A stretch of DNA of 64,000 nt from Peteryoungia ipomoeae (GTDB taxonomy: Bacteria; Pseudomonadota; Alphaproteobacteria; Rhizobiales; Rhizobiaceae): positions 124,001-188,000 of the forward strand of contig NZ_STGV01000007.1 in NCBI RefSeq assembly GCF_004912165.1. The letters are read 5' to 3'. Shown piece by piece: positions 55,326-64,000 of the stretch. Below the pieces are notes generated by a model that was not told the DNA's origin, did not search any database, and saw only the letters and a list, made by a program, of their open reading frames with translations. The position numbers were made by a program, and so were the translations under genes. The number at the start of each line of letters is the position of its first letter. Position 1 is the stretch's first letter.

Positions 55326-56713
55326 CGGCTCTCATCCTTGATCAGTGGCAGTTCCAGGATGACTGCAAAATTGTTCGTCGGGGTCTTCTCGATAAAGGAC
55401 AGGGTCCCGCCGAGCGCTGTTGCCACTTCGGCGGCAATGGCGAAACCGAGGCCTGAACTTCCCTCGCCGGATTTGGACGAGACAAAGCGCCCCGTGACCT
55501 TTGCCCAATCGCCGGGCGCGATACCCGGACCATCGTCCATCACCTCAAGACGCGCGAAATCGCCGCGCCTGAGAACCCTGACTTCGAGCATCTGCAATGT
55601 CCCGTGGCGCAGCGAATTGTCGATGATGTTGACGATCGCTTCCCGCAGGCTCAGGCCATCGCCCATGACGAGCAGATCTTCATCGGCAGCCTCGAAGGAG
55701 ACCACCGTGTCCGGATCGATCGTGATGGGGACGGCCGCGTGGAAGGCCTTGCGCGCGATGTCGGTCAGGTCGACAGGCGAAAGCTGCACGGAATCGAAGC
55801 GATGAATGACCATGGCATGATTGAGCAGCTGGGTGGTGAAGCGGGCAAGCTCGTTTGTCCGGCTCTTGACGCGGCTCAGATGCCGCCGATCATCCTCGGA
55901 AAGGGAACCCTCGTCGATCAGGCTGACCTGGGCCGACAGCGCGGTCAAGGGAGTGCGGATCTGATGGGCGCTGTCGGCAATGAAGCGCTGTAGGACCCTC
56001 AGGCGTTCATCCAGCCTACGCATGAAGTGGTTGATGGAATCGACAAAGGGGCTGAGTTCGCGCGGCACAGCAATGTCGAGCGGGGTCAGGTCCTGAGAAT
56101 CGCGGCGGCGCAACGTGTCTCCAAGCATATCGAGCGGTCGCAGCGAATAGCGGACTGCCAGCACCGTGCCTCCCAGAGCGAGCACACTCATCAGCACGAC
56201 AAGCAGCAGCGCCCGCGTGGTCAATTCGGCCGTCAGGCTCTGTCGCGCCTCGGTCGTCTGGGCGATGATCACATGAATCCAGCCGCCGACGCGCGGATCG
56301 GCGACAGCGCGGCTGGCGACAACGAGCCGGACTTGCTGGCCGCGATACTTTGTGGTTCGAAATGTCGGTTCGGCGCGCGGCGCGCGCACATCGGCCTCAC
56401 GCCCGAGATCTTCATAGCCGGTCACCGTTTCGCCCTCGGGCTTGACCACGCGGTAGAACACCTTGTCACGGGACGCCAATCCCAAAAGCTCGAAGGCGCT
56501 GGGTGGCAGATTGACCTCGATGTCTCCGTCGACAACGGCCAGACTTTCGAGGATCTGCGTCGCGGCACCCTGCAACAGCCTGTCATAGGCTTCGTCTGCC
56601 GCGGCCTTGGCGTAGATCCATGCCGCGGTCACCAGGATTGCGGCGCCCGCGGCCAGTACCATGGTGACGCGGATCACAAGCCGTGAAAAGAGTGAGGGTT
56701 CAGTCTTCCGCAT
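55322..56713 (-). CDS. tctE: Sensor histidine kinase, TctE type
   Basis: 463-aa membrane kinase with TM1 near residues 10-32, a periplasmic domain (about 33-165) and TM2 near 168-188. A HAMP linker leads to the H box SAHQIRTPLTAL (H250) and ATPase motifs (NIIDNSLRHG, DDGPGI, GLGFAIA). Overlaps the response regulator by 14 bp and the binding-protein gene by 4 bp, making a three-gene sensing unit. It likely controls the divergent tctCBA. Confidence 0.87.
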   Translation of the reverse strand: MRKTEPSLFSRLVIRVTMVLAAGAAILVTAAWIYAKAAADEAYDRLLQGAATQILESLAVVDGDIEVNLPPSAFELLGLASRDKVFYRVVKPEGETVTGYEDLGREADVRAPRAEPTFRTTKYRGQQVRLVVASRAVADPRVGGWIHVIIAQTTEARQSLTAELTTRALLLVVLMSVLALGGTVLAVRYSLRPLDMLGDTLRRRDSQDLTPLDIAVPRELSPFVDSINHFMRRLDERLRVLQRFIADSAHQIRTPLTALSAQVSLIDEGSLSEDDRRHLSRVKSRTNELARFTTQLLNHAMVIHRFDSVQLSPVDLTDIARKAFHAAVPITIDPDTVVSFEAADEDLLVMGDGLSLREAIVNIIDNSLRHGTLQMLEVRVLRRGDFARLEVMDDGPGIAPGDWAKVTGRFVSSKSGEGSSGLGFAIAAEVATALGGTLSFIEKTPTNNFAVILELPLIKDESR

Positions 56714-57377
56714 CGGTCACCAGCTGATAGCCGACACCGCGAACCGTGATGATGCGCGCGCCGCCGCCCTCGATCTTCTTGCGCAGCCGACCGACATAAA
56801 GCTCGATCGCGTTCGGTCCGGCGGCTTCATCGAAGCCGAACAGCTGATCGAGAAGCTGTTCCTTGGAAAACACCCGGCCCGGTCGGGTTGCGAATATTTC
56901 CAGAAGGGTCATCTCGCGCCGCTTGAGCTGAACTTCCCGCTTTCCGACACGGACGGAGCGCTGGGATCGGTCGAGCACAATGTCGCCCACCGTGATGATA
57001 TTGGTTGCCTCGCCGCCGGCGCGGCGGCGCAGCAGCACGCGGGCACGGGCTTCAAGCTCCCGGAAATCAAAGGGTTTTACCAGATAGTCGTCCGCGCCGA
57101 GATCAAGCGCGCCAACCCGATCGTCAATTTCAGACCGGGCGGTCAGAATGAGGACGGGCACCGGGTTCTTGTTTTGCCGGATCTGCCGCAGGATGGAAAA
57201 CCCGTCGAGACCGGGGAGCATCACATCCAGGATGACGAGGTCATATTCGGTGAAGTCGAGAATATCTGCGGCGGCCCGGCCATCCGTCTGCCAATCAACC
57301 GTGTGGCCGATCGTTTCGAAGCGACGGCTGATGGCCTCGCCGACATCGAGAGTGTCTTCCACGAGTAAAATGCGCAT
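56700..57377 (-). CDS. tctD: OmpR-family response regulator, TctD type
   Basis: 225-aa regulator. Receiver with D51 in VILDVMLPG and a C-terminal winged helix (REMTLLEIFATRPGRVFSKEQLL). The start at 57377 gives the normal MRILLVEDT opening; the frame upstream adds 19 unlikely residues. Divergent from tctC, whose 253-bp promoter region it probably binds. Confidence 0.88.
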   Translation of the reverse strand: MRILLVEDTLDVGEAISRRFETIGHTVDWQTDGRAAADILDFTEYDLVILDVMLPGLDGFSILRQIRQNKNPVPVLILTARSEIDDRVGALDLGADDYLVKPFDFRELEARARVLLRRRAGGEATNIITVGDIVLDRSQRSVRVGKREVQLKRREMTLLEIFATRPGRVFSKEQLLDQLFGFDEAAGPNAIELYVGRLRKKIEGGGARIITVRGVGYQLVTDAED

Positions 57378-57630
57378 TGTGGAACGCTGACACGGATAGA
57401 GGCAGGGATCAAGCGGTCGGGCGGCGTCCTCCACGCGTTTACGGTTTAGACAGCATTGTGACAGGTTTGGGGCATAGCGTTCCCTCGCCGGTCAAGGGAG
57501 TGAGCTGCGGCCGGTCAATGAGGGAGGAACCTCAGCGTTCAGATTTCACCGATTGTGCGGCGTCGACGATGCCAGCGCTGGGCGTGAGAATGCGCGAGGC
57601 CTCCCGTTCAATCGAACTCGGGAGAGACAT

Positions 57631-58605
57631 ATGATTCACACCACCTTCAAGATGCTGGCCGGCGCCGCAGTCTTTGCTGCCGTTGCTGCAGGCGGCGCAA
57701 TGGCCGAGGCGACAAAGCCTGAATGCCTTGCTGGCGCAAAGCCGGGCGGTGGCTTCGACCTGACCTGCCGTCTGGCCGCGAACGCGCTTTTGGCCACCAA
57801 GCAGATCGCTGAGCCGATGGCCGTCACCTACATGGAAGGCGGCGTTGGCGCCGTTGCCTATAACCACGTTATCGGCAAGCGCGCGAGCGACCCGAACCTG
57901 ATCACGGCTGCTTCGTCCGGCTCGGCTCTTCTGATCGCCCAGGGCAAGTTCGGCCAGTACGACGAAAGCGCTGTCCGTTGGCTCGGCGCGCTCGGCGCTG
58001 ACTACGGCGTTATCGTCGTTGCCGCTGACTCGCCCTACAAGACCATGGCAGACCTCGTTGCCGCCTATAAGGAAGATCCGGCATCCTTCGCGATTGCCGG
58101 CGGCGGTGCCATCGGTTCGCAGGACTGGATGAAGGGTTCGCTGATTGCCAAGGCAGCCGGCAAGGAGCCGAAGGAAATGCGCTACGTCGCGCTTGAAGGC
58201 GGCGGCGCCGTTCTGACAGCGCTCGAAGGCGGCCACGTCAAGATCGGCGCTGGCGATGCGGCCGAAATGGGCAAGCATCACGTTGCCGGCAAGGTTCGCA
58301 TCCTCGCCGTCATGTCTGCCGATCGCCTGCCGGGCGAACTGGCTGAAATCCCGACCGCCAAGGAATCCGGTTTCGACATCGAATGGCCGGTCTGGCGCGG
58401 TTACTACGTTGGCAAGGATGTCAGCGATGCCGATTACGACTGGTGGGTCAACGCCTTCCAGGCAATGGCCAAGACGCCTGAGTTCGAAAAGGAACGCCAG
58501 GAGCGTGGCCTGTTCGAATTCACCATGGTCGGCAAGGAATTTGACGATCGCGTCAAGGCTGACGTTGCCAAGTTCAAGACCCTGGCCAAGGAAGCCGGTC
58601 TGTAA
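57631..58605 (+). CDS. tctC: Tripartite tricarboxylate transporter, binding protein (TctC)
   Basis: 324-aa periplasmic receptor of the TTT family, with signal peptide (MIHTTFKMLAGAAVFAAVAAGGAMA). Mature part has KPGGGFDLTCR, the loop typical of TctC/Bug proteins that bind carboxylates. The start at 57631 follows GGGAGAG. The codon use is very biased, as expected for high expression. A strong hairpin follows its stop. Ligand could be citrate or another carboxylate. Confidence 0.88.
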   Translation: MIHTTFKMLAGAAVFAAVAAGGAMAEATKPECLAGAKPGGGFDLTCRLAANALLATKQIAEPMAVTYMEGGVGAVAYNHVIGKRASDPNLITAASSGSALLIAQGKFGQYDESAVRWLGALGADYGVIVVAADSPYKTMADLVAAYKEDPASFAIAGGGAIGSQDWMKGSLIAKAAGKEPKEMRYVALEGGGAVLTALEGGHVKIGAGDAAEMGKHHVAGKVRILAVMSADRLPGELAEIPTAKESGFDIEWPVWRGYYVGKDVSDADYDWWVNAFQAMAKTPEFEKERQERGLFEFTMVGKEFDDRVKADVAKFKTLAKEAGL

Positions 58606-58612
58606 TTTGCGC

Positions 58613-58642
58613 GGTGGTGCCGCCGGGTTCGGCGGCGCCACC
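58613..58642 (+). other. GC-rich hairpin after tctC
   Basis: 13-bp stem (58613-58625 with 58630-58642, one G-U pair) and a 4-base loop, 7 bp after the tctC stop. Only a short T-run (58646-58648) follows. It probably raises tctC mRNA over tctBA. Confidence 0.6.
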
Positions 58643-58769
58643 CCCTTTCGGCTGCTGGAATTGCGCCGAACATCGATCTCAACCATTGCCGGTATGCCCA
58701 AACCGGCATCATGAATGCTGCACAGGCCCGATTCCAATCCGGCGCTGTTTCAGTTTCTGGGAGCACCAC

Positions 58770-59228
58770 ATGTCCGATAATACCAGAACCCATCTCCTGA
58801 TTGGGCGGATCAGCGCAATCGTCCTGTTTATCCTTGCCGTGGCCTATGGCATCGGCGGTAGCCAGATCGAATATGCTTTCGCTTCCGATCCGCTCGGACC
58901 GCGCGTCATGCCGGTCGCTCTGGCTGTCCTGCTGGGTATCCTTGTGCTGATCTATCTGAGATTTCCGGGATCGGCAGAAGACTTTCCGACGGGCTCTTCG
59001 CTTGTTAGAATTCTCGCCATACCGCTGACTTTGATCGTCAGTGTTGCCCTGTTTGAGCCACTCGGATTTGTCGCGTCGATCTTCCTGCTCACGGCTGTTA
59101 CCGGCTGGCTGTTTGGCGCTACGATCAAGCTTTCCGTCATTGGTGCCGTGGTGCATGCGGCCGTCTGGTGGTTCATCTTCTCCTTCTTGCTCGAGGTCTA
59201 TTTGCCGACCGGCGCCGTTTTCGGCTGA
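58770..59228 (+). CDS. tctB: Tripartite tricarboxylate transporter, small membrane subunit (TctB)
   Basis: 152-aa integral protein with four hydrophobic segments, the normal size and layout of TctB. Early motif SDPLGPRVMP is typical. The start at 58770 follows GGGAGC. 164 bp after tctC, with a hairpin between, and 29 bp before tctA. Confidence 0.85.
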   Translation: MSDNTRTHLLIGRISAIVLFILAVAYGIGGSQIEYAFASDPLGPRVMPVALAVLLGILVLIYLRFPGSAEDFPTGSSLVRILAIPLTLIVSVALFEPLGFVASIFLLTAVTGWLFGATIKLSVIGAVVHAAVWWFIFSFLLEVYLPTGAVFG

Positions 59229-59257
59229 CCGTCGCCCTGACCTGAAAGGACATTTCC

Positions 59258-60772
59258 ATGGATTTCGACTATCTTTGGCAGGGCTTTGGCGTTGCCCTCA
59301 CTTGGCAGAACCTGCTGATCGGTTTCATTGGTTGCTTCATCGGCACTCTCGTCGGTGCGCTTCCGGCTATCGGTCCGATCAACGGCATCGCGCTGCTCAT
59401 GCCGATTGCCTACACAATGGGGTTGCCGGCAGAAAGCACCATGATCCTCTTGGCGTCCGTCTATTGTGGCGCTGAATACGGCGGTCGCATCTCCTCCATT
59501 CTGCTCAACGTGCCCGGCGATGCGGGTGCGGTGATGACCGCGATGGATGGCTATCCGATGGCGAAGCAGGGACGTGCGGGTGAAGCTCTCGCACTGTCGG
59601 GTATTGCATCCTTCGTGGGTGGTATCATCGGTGTCATCGGACTGGCCTTTTTTGCGCCTCTGTTGTCCGGTCTCGCGATCGGCTTTGGCCCTGCCGAATA
59701 TTTCGTGCTGATGGTCTTTGCCTTTGCGACACTCGGTTCAATGGTCGGCTCGCAACCGGCCAAGACGTTGATCGGATGTGTTCTCGGCCTGATGTTGGCA
59801 ACCGTTGGCCTCGATGCGACCTCAGGCGCCTATCGCTTCACGTTCAACGAGCCGGAACTTGGCGACGGCATCGAATTCGTCACACTCGTCATTGGTCTCT
59901 TCTCGATCTCGGAAGCCATGCTGATCCTTGAGCACCAGACCAAAGGCGCCACCGTCATAAGAGAACTCGGACGCATGACGGCGCGGTTCTCCGACGTCAT
60001 CTTCAGCATGGGTGCCACACTCCGCGGTTCCTTCATCGGCTTTATAGTCGGCGTTCTGCCAGGGACCGGCGCTTCAGTGTCGAGCGCGGTGTCCTACACC
60101 ACCGAAAAGCGCTTCTCCGACACGGAAGGCACCTTCGGCAAGGGAGACGTGCGTGGTCTGGCGGCTCCTGAAGCAGCCAATAACGCGACGGCAGCCGGCG
60201 CCTTCGTGCCAATGCTGACGCTTGGCGTTCCCGGTTCCGGCACGACTGCCGTCATGCTTGGCGCCTTGATGCTCTACAACATCCAGCCAGGTCCGATGCT
60301 GCTCGTCGAGCGTCCAGAAATCGTTGGTGGCCTCGTGGCCTCCCTCTTCGTCGGCAATTTCATCCTGCTTGCGCTCAACCTGCCGCTGGTCAACATCTTC
60401 GCCCGCGTGCTCACCATGCCGAACTGGATCCTGGTTCCGGGCATTCTGGTGCTGTCGGTCATCGGCGTTTACTCCACGCATGCCTCGGTCTTCGCGATCT
60501 ACCTGATGCTCGCCATCGGCATTGCCGGATGGCTGTTGCGCAAGGCCGGTTTCGACATGGCACCGATCATCCTCGGTTTCGTGCTGGGCAAGGTCATGGA
60601 AGTGAACCTGCGCAATGCGCTGGCGATCAGCGGTGGCGAGCTTTCGATCCTGTTCCAGAGCACGATCTCGCAGATCCTCTGGGCGCTCGCCATCCTCGTT
60701 GCCGTCCTGCCGATTTTCCTCGCTCGTCGTGCGAAGAAAAAGGCGAAGGCTGCAGCCGAACTCCCGATCTGA
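59258..60772 (+). CDS. tctA: Tripartite tricarboxylate transporter, large membrane subunit (TctA)
   Basis: 504-aa transporter with about 12 spans. The family signature in the first half is GALPAIGPINGIALLMPI, and GVLPGTGASVSSAVSY is the matching second loop. Completes tctCBA, probably a sodium- or proton-driven carboxylate importer under TctDE. Followed by a terminator. Confidence 0.92.
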   Translation: MDFDYLWQGFGVALTWQNLLIGFIGCFIGTLVGALPAIGPINGIALLMPIAYTMGLPAESTMILLASVYCGAEYGGRISSILLNVPGDAGAVMTAMDGYPMAKQGRAGEALALSGIASFVGGIIGVIGLAFFAPLLSGLAIGFGPAEYFVLMVFAFATLGSMVGSQPAKTLIGCVLGLMLATVGLDATSGAYRFTFNEPELGDGIEFVTLVIGLFSISEAMLILEHQTKGATVIRELGRMTARFSDVIFSMGATLRGSFIGFIVGVLPGTGASVSSAVSYTTEKRFSDTEGTFGKGDVRGLAAPEAANNATAAGAFVPMLTLGVPGSGTTAVMLGALMLYNIQPGPMLLVERPEIVGGLVASLFVGNFILLALNLPLVNIFARVLTMPNWILVPGILVLSVIGVYSTHASVFAIYLMLAIGIAGWLLRKAGFDMAPIILGFVLGKVMEVNLRNALAISGGELSILFQSTISQILWALAILVAVLPIFLARRAKKKAKAAAELPI

Positions 60773-60821
60773 CCGCTTCGCGGCCATACTGGCTGCGGAC
60801 AAGACAGATCCTCCCAGGAAG

Positions 60822-60860
60822 CGCCGTGTTCTGCATCGCAGGCACGGCGTTTTCTGTTTT
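60822..60860 (+). terminator. Terminator of tctCBA
   Basis: 7-bp stem (60822-60828 with 60843-60849), 14-base loop and a T-rich tail, 50 bp after the tctA stop. Confidence 0.65.
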
Positions 60861-60956
60861 GGACACGCAGGCGCGCCTGAGGCGATTATCTTAACGACGA
60901 TATGCGAGAAGCCGCTGTGCAGGCTTCATAAGCATCCCGATCGGAAAGGATTTGCC

Positions 60957-61889
60957 ATGCAGGACAGCAAGGAAAGCTTCATCCGCGCTGGCTACGAGCA
61001 AGGCGCGTGGCGCGATCTGGCACGGCGTGCGTTCTGGCGGCTGATCGCTCCCTTGCCGGACAAGCCTTACCTTTTCCTCAAATTCTGGAGCATCAAGGGA
61101 GCCTGGCCCAATATCGATGCACCGAAGACATTCTCGGAAAAGGTTCAGCATCGGAAGCTCTATGACCGGCGTCCGCTTTTCGGCCTGCTGGTCGATAAGA
61201 TTGCAGTCAAGGATTTCATTGCCGACCGGATTGGTCCAGAGCATGCCATAGAGACCTATTGGCAAGGCACCGACCTTGCCTCCGTCGACTGGTCGAAGAT
61301 CCCCTTGCCGGCAGTCATCAAGCCGAACCATGCCAGCGGTCTTGGTGCGTTCCTGTATTCGCCTGAGGATGTAGAGGCTTTTCTGGCCAGCAATCCATGT
61401 CCCGCGTGGTTGGCTATTGATCACGCCCACTACAATCGTGAATGGGCCTATAGCCAGGTGGAGCGGCGTATCGTCATTGAAAAGCTGTTGACCAAGGATG
61501 GCGGCGTGCCCTGGGATTACCGCCTCTTCGTGTTCAATGGCCGGGTCTCGCACATCATTGTCGATACCCGCGAAAACGATGCGGGCTATTCGGCGACCTA
61601 TTCACGAGACTGGCAACCTCTGCCGTTCTACGATCCCGACTACTACCCACCCTATCCGGGGGACATGCCACGGCCCGACACGCTTGAAGAGATGGTCGCG
61701 CTCGCCGAGGCGCTGGTGCATGATCTGGATTTTGTCCGCGTGGACTTCTTCGATACCGATGATGGCTTGAAAGTCGGCGAACTCACTCTTTATCCCGGCG
61801 GTGGCTTTGAAGCCTTTGAGCCGCCGGAATACGACCGCCTGATCGGCGAGAAATGGCATTTGCCGTCTCGGCCTCAAGCAGGACGATAA
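60957..61889 (+). CDS. ATP-grasp protein, TupA-like
   Basis: 310-aa protein of the TupA-like ATP-grasp family, found in surface-polysaccharide and peptide-ligation clusters. Features: FWSIKGAWPNIDAPKTFSEKVQHRKLYD near the start, PLPAVIKPNHASG (ATP lysine), VIEKLLTKDGGVPWDYRLFVFNG, and FVRVDFFDTDDGLKVGELTLYPGGG with metal-binding acids. Start at 60957 after AAAGGA. Stands alone; may attach an amino acid to a surface glycan. No signal peptide. Confidence 0.82.
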   Translation: MQDSKESFIRAGYEQGAWRDLARRAFWRLIAPLPDKPYLFLKFWSIKGAWPNIDAPKTFSEKVQHRKLYDRRPLFGLLVDKIAVKDFIADRIGPEHAIETYWQGTDLASVDWSKIPLPAVIKPNHASGLGAFLYSPEDVEAFLASNPCPAWLAIDHAHYNREWAYSQVERRIVIEKLLTKDGGVPWDYRLFVFNGRVSHIIVDTRENDAGYSATYSRDWQPLPFYDPDYYPPYPGDMPRPDTLEEMVALAEALVHDLDFVRVDFFDTDDGLKVGELTLYPGGGFEAFEPPEYDRLIGEKWHLPSRPQAGR

Positions 61890-61890
61890 T

Positions 61891-62124
61891 TTACATCGAC
61901 GTCCGGTTCGGCTGCATCTGGTGTGCCGCAATCACCTCGGGCGCCGGAACGCTGAGCGCTTCCATCAGGCAGCTCGCAATGGCTGCCCTTAGCGCATAGG
62001 TGTTGGCCGTGGTCTTCTTGTGGTCGAGCCGCTGTGCCGCGACGACCAGATTGGCGCCTTGCTGCATCACGATCTGCTGGGCGCGCACCATCGCCCAGGT
62101 TTCAATGTCGTTGTTGTCCGTCAT
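61891..62124 (-). CDS. Small hypothetical protein
   Basis: 77-aa protein, unrecognised. Mainly helical and without Cys clusters or membrane segments (AMVRAQQIVMQQGANLVVAAQRL). Its stop nearly abuts the end of the convergent TupA-like gene, which supports a real boundary. Role unknown. Confidence 0.55.
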   Translation of the reverse strand: MTDNNDIETWAMVRAQQIVMQQGANLVVAAQRLDHKKTTANTYALRAAIASCLMEALSVPAPEVIAAHQMQPNRTSM

Positions 62125-62381
62125 GTCCGCATCCCAGCTAAGTCATTTAGCCCCGTGAGCCGCCCGAATCGGCTCTTCCATGAATCTATTTGAATGTGCG
62201 GGTGGCTGGAATCGGCATCCAAAAAAAGTCTTCGAAAACAGGAAAGATAACTTGCGCTTTTAAAAGCCACTTGCGTAGCGACGCTGATGCCTGCGGGCAA
62301 GGTGAACAGAAAGATGTCACCTTGCGTCATCGGTTCAATTGCTCTGGCAGGCTCCGCCCTTTCCGGTCACCTGCCTTCGGT

Positions 62382-62681
62382 TCAGGCAGCCGTCCGGTTG
62401 CCGGGAAGAAAGCTCGGCCGGCGAGACGGATCGTTGCATTGGCGCATGCCGACATCCTGGGCGGCGATCAGAAAGGCCTTGCGGGCGAGTTCCTTGCCGC
62501 CGGCACCCCGCAACGCATTTCGGCAGAATTTCAGCGCGTGTTCATAGGGCTGGCCCCTGCGGGTCGGCCACTCTGCATCGAGAAAATCGAAGGCATCATA
62601 GGCATTGGTGAAACGGCGCGTCAGTCCGCAGGGGAGCTGCAGTTCGACTGGGACGGTCCAGGTGAAATCGGCTTCTGTCAT
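62382..62681 (-). CDS. DUF982 family protein
   Basis: 99-aa protein of a small family restricted mainly to Rhizobiales. The segment FTNAYDAFDFLDAEWPTRRGQPYEHALKFCRNAL is characteristic. The ATG at 62681 with GGAG upstream is preferred over one four codons earlier. Function unknown; a useful taxonomic marker. Confidence 0.8.
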   Translation of the reverse strand: MTEADFTWTVPVELQLPCGLTRRFTNAYDAFDFLDAEWPTRRGQPYEHALKFCRNALRGAGGKELARKAFLIAAQDVGMRQCNDPSRRPSFLPGNRTAA

Positions 62682-62787
62682 TCCTGTCTCCATTTGGCAC
62701 CCCCAAACTCTCAGGCGTTCAGATCGGTTCCCATCAGACAGAAAAATCGGGGGCTTTCGATGAAGATAATTGGGCCGTTCAATGATC

Positions 62788-63615
62788 TCATTGCGGCTGG
62801 CGTCGTGAGAGCCACTCTGCCGTCACACTATTCGCGTGACGGACGGCTTTTTCCACCGGCATGTCGCGGAGCAGGCCATCCAGCAAGCCCGCGCTGAAGT
62901 TGTCGCCGGCACCGATAGTGTCGCGGACGACGAGCGGGTTTTCGATCGTCACGGCGGTGGTGCCTTGGCCATCCGCAATATGCACGGCACCCGGTCCATC
63001 GGTCATGACCAGATGTTTGAGCCGATCACCGGCAAGCTCGCTGGCCAGCTGCCAGATCTGGCGGAGCGTCATGTCCGGCAGGTCGGCCTTCGAGCCAATG
63101 ATCACGTCGGCTGGGCGCGGAGTGGCCTTGCGCAGCGGAAGCTGGGAGATGGAGAGCTTGGCCTGGAGCATGGAGGCTATGGCGGCCTCTGGCAGATGCG
63201 GCGTGTTGACGTAAATCGCCTTTGCTCTGACGGGGCGAGAAAGGGGAATGTTGCGGGCGAGTTTGCCTTCGCTCGCAAGAATGGTTCGCTCGCCTTCGGG
63301 ATCGAGCAGAATATCGGTGATCTCGGTCTGTCCCTCCTGAAGGGCCATCAAGCGCGTGTCCAGCCCTTCTGCTGCCATGCGATCGAGGGCTTGCCGGCCG
63401 GTTTCGTCTTGCGCAAGGGTGGAGACGATCAAGACGCGGTGTCCGAGTTCGACCAGGCGACGCGCAGTGAAGTATCCGCCGCCGCCGAGCCGTGTTTCGC
63501 GCTGCTTCCACAGGATGCGCGCCCCGGACCGCAATGGCTCGGCCAGATGCCAGATCCGGTCATGATTGACATGGCCGATGACGACGACCTCCGGCATTGC
63601 GGCGTCTGCTGTCAT
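62788..63615 (-). CDS. PfkB-family carbohydrate kinase
   Basis: 275-aa ribokinase-family enzyme. Start segment VIGHVNHDRIWHL, substrate region GGGGYFTARRLVELG, and the C-terminal ATP/anion-hole motif DTIGAGDNFSAGLLDGLL with catalytic Asp. Overlaps the upstream LacI-type gene by 4 bp (ATGA), so both are in one operon. Sugar unknown; it is slightly shorter than ribokinase. Confidence 0.87.
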   Translation of the reverse strand: MTADAAMPEVVVIGHVNHDRIWHLAEPLRSGARILWKQRETRLGGGGYFTARRLVELGHRVLIVSTLAQDETGRQALDRMAAEGLDTRLMALQEGQTEITDILLDPEGERTILASEGKLARNIPLSRPVRAKAIYVNTPHLPEAAIASMLQAKLSISQLPLRKATPRPADVIIGSKADLPDMTLRQIWQLASELAGDRLKHLVMTDGPGAVHIADGQGTTAVTIENPLVVRDTIGAGDNFSAGLLDGLLRDMPVEKAVRHANSVTAEWLSRRQPQ

Positions 63616-64000
63616 GGCGTGGGCTCCTTCGGTGCCGGCCGGCTGCTGTCGCGCAAGATAAGGTCAACCGGCCAGAGTTCGGCAATGTCTGAGGGCTTTC
63701 GACCGTCCAGCATCTGCAGCAGGAGGTCGGCGATCTCGCGCCCGGCTGCACGGATCGAAGATCGCGTCGTTGAGAGAGCAGGGGTCATGGTTTCCGCCGT
63801 CAGATAAGGAAAGACGTCATCATGCGCCACGACAGAAATATCGGAGCCGACAGCCAGGCCGAGGCTTCTCGCGGCCCGGTAGATACCGAGCGCCGTCATC
63901 ATCGATCCGGCGACGAAGGCGGTCGGTCGGGCTTGTTTCGACAGCGCAGTGCTGGCGAAGCGGAATCCCGTTTCATCGGAGAAGGTGCCGTGGTGGACGA
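63612..64000 (-). CDS. LacI-family regulator, C-terminal part (5' end outside window)
   Basis: The last 129 residues of a LacI/GalR-type repressor; the frame is open to the window edge. The effector domain shows TAFVAGSMMTALGIYRAARSLGL and VGSDISVVAHDDVFPY, the common LacI core, and the hinge-distal end TTRSSIRAAGREIADLLLQML. It is cotranscribed with the PfkB kinase and probably regulates that sugar operon. Confidence 0.85.
   Translation of the reverse strand, partial: VHHGTFSDETGFRFASTALSKQARPTAFVAGSMMTALGIYRAARSLGLAVGSDISVVAHDDVFPYLTAETMTPALSTTRSSIRAAGREIADLLLQMLDGRKPSDIAELWPVDLILRDSSRPAPKEPTP

Overview
The window looks like a chromosomal or chromid segment of an alphaproteobacterium of the order Rhizobiales, most probably Rhizobiaceae (Rhizobium/Agrobacterium-like). 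The case rests on high GC, dense ATGA-coupled operons, many solute-binding-protein transporters, PcaQ- and PcaR-controlled protocatechuate genes in the order pcaDCHGB and pcaIJF, a DUF982 protein and a BigR-type regulator. It is catabolic accessory genome. I saw no rRNA, tRNA, CRISPR array, transposase or phage gene.

Layout. 1-4.4 kb: the end of a NodT-type outer-membrane efflux lipoprotein, then a vanillate O-demethylase cluster (vanA, GntR regulator, vanB). 4.5-12.1 kb: an SMP-30 lactonase and a ribose-type ABC importer, divergent from a soluble GAF histidine kinase and its LuxR-type response regulator. 12.1-17.4 kb: a two-gene RND efflux pump behind a DUF2892 membrane protein and a BigR-like dithiol ArsR repressor, divergent from a DUF442 gene broken by one amber codon. 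17.5-20.6 kb: a double winged-helix regulator, CheW, an orphan ParA-like ATPase and a GNAT acetyltransferase. 20.6-30.4 kb: an N-acetylglucosamine island. GlcNAc kinase, nagA, a NagB-II-type deaminase and a GntR regulator run leftward; a Gfo/Idh oxidoreductase and a CUT1 sugar ABC importer run rightward.

30.5-40.5 kb: a membrane-anchored unknown, a D-amino-acid PLP enzyme and an NTF2-like protein, then an operon of RpiR regulator, SDR, GH20 hexosaminidase, MlrC/M81 protein, MFS carrier and CutC. 40.5-43.2 kb: a GGDEF/EAL protein and a DUF922 putative protease. 43.3-51.5 kb: the complete protocatechuate branch of the beta-ketoadipate pathway (pcaIJF/pcaR and pcaQ/pcaDCHGB). Vanillate demethylation by VanAB yields protocatechuate, so the left-end cluster feeds this pathway. 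51.6-60.8 kb: a large chemoreceptor, a TctD/TctE two-component system with its own solute-binding protein, and a TctCBA tripartite carboxylate transporter. 60.9-64 kb: a TupA-like ATP-grasp protein, two small proteins, a PfkB sugar kinase and the end of a LacI-type regulator.

The most interesting non-coding signals are a TAGAT-type operator repeated three times around the BigR-like locus, an exact PcaQ-type palindrome, a 15-mer matching the Pseudomonas PcaR box, GC-rich hairpins placed just after three different solute-binding-protein genes, and palindromes in the 450-bp control region of the GlcNAc island. No wholly new system is evident. The best candidates for follow-up are the BigR/DUF442/RND locus and the GH20-MlrC-CutC operon.
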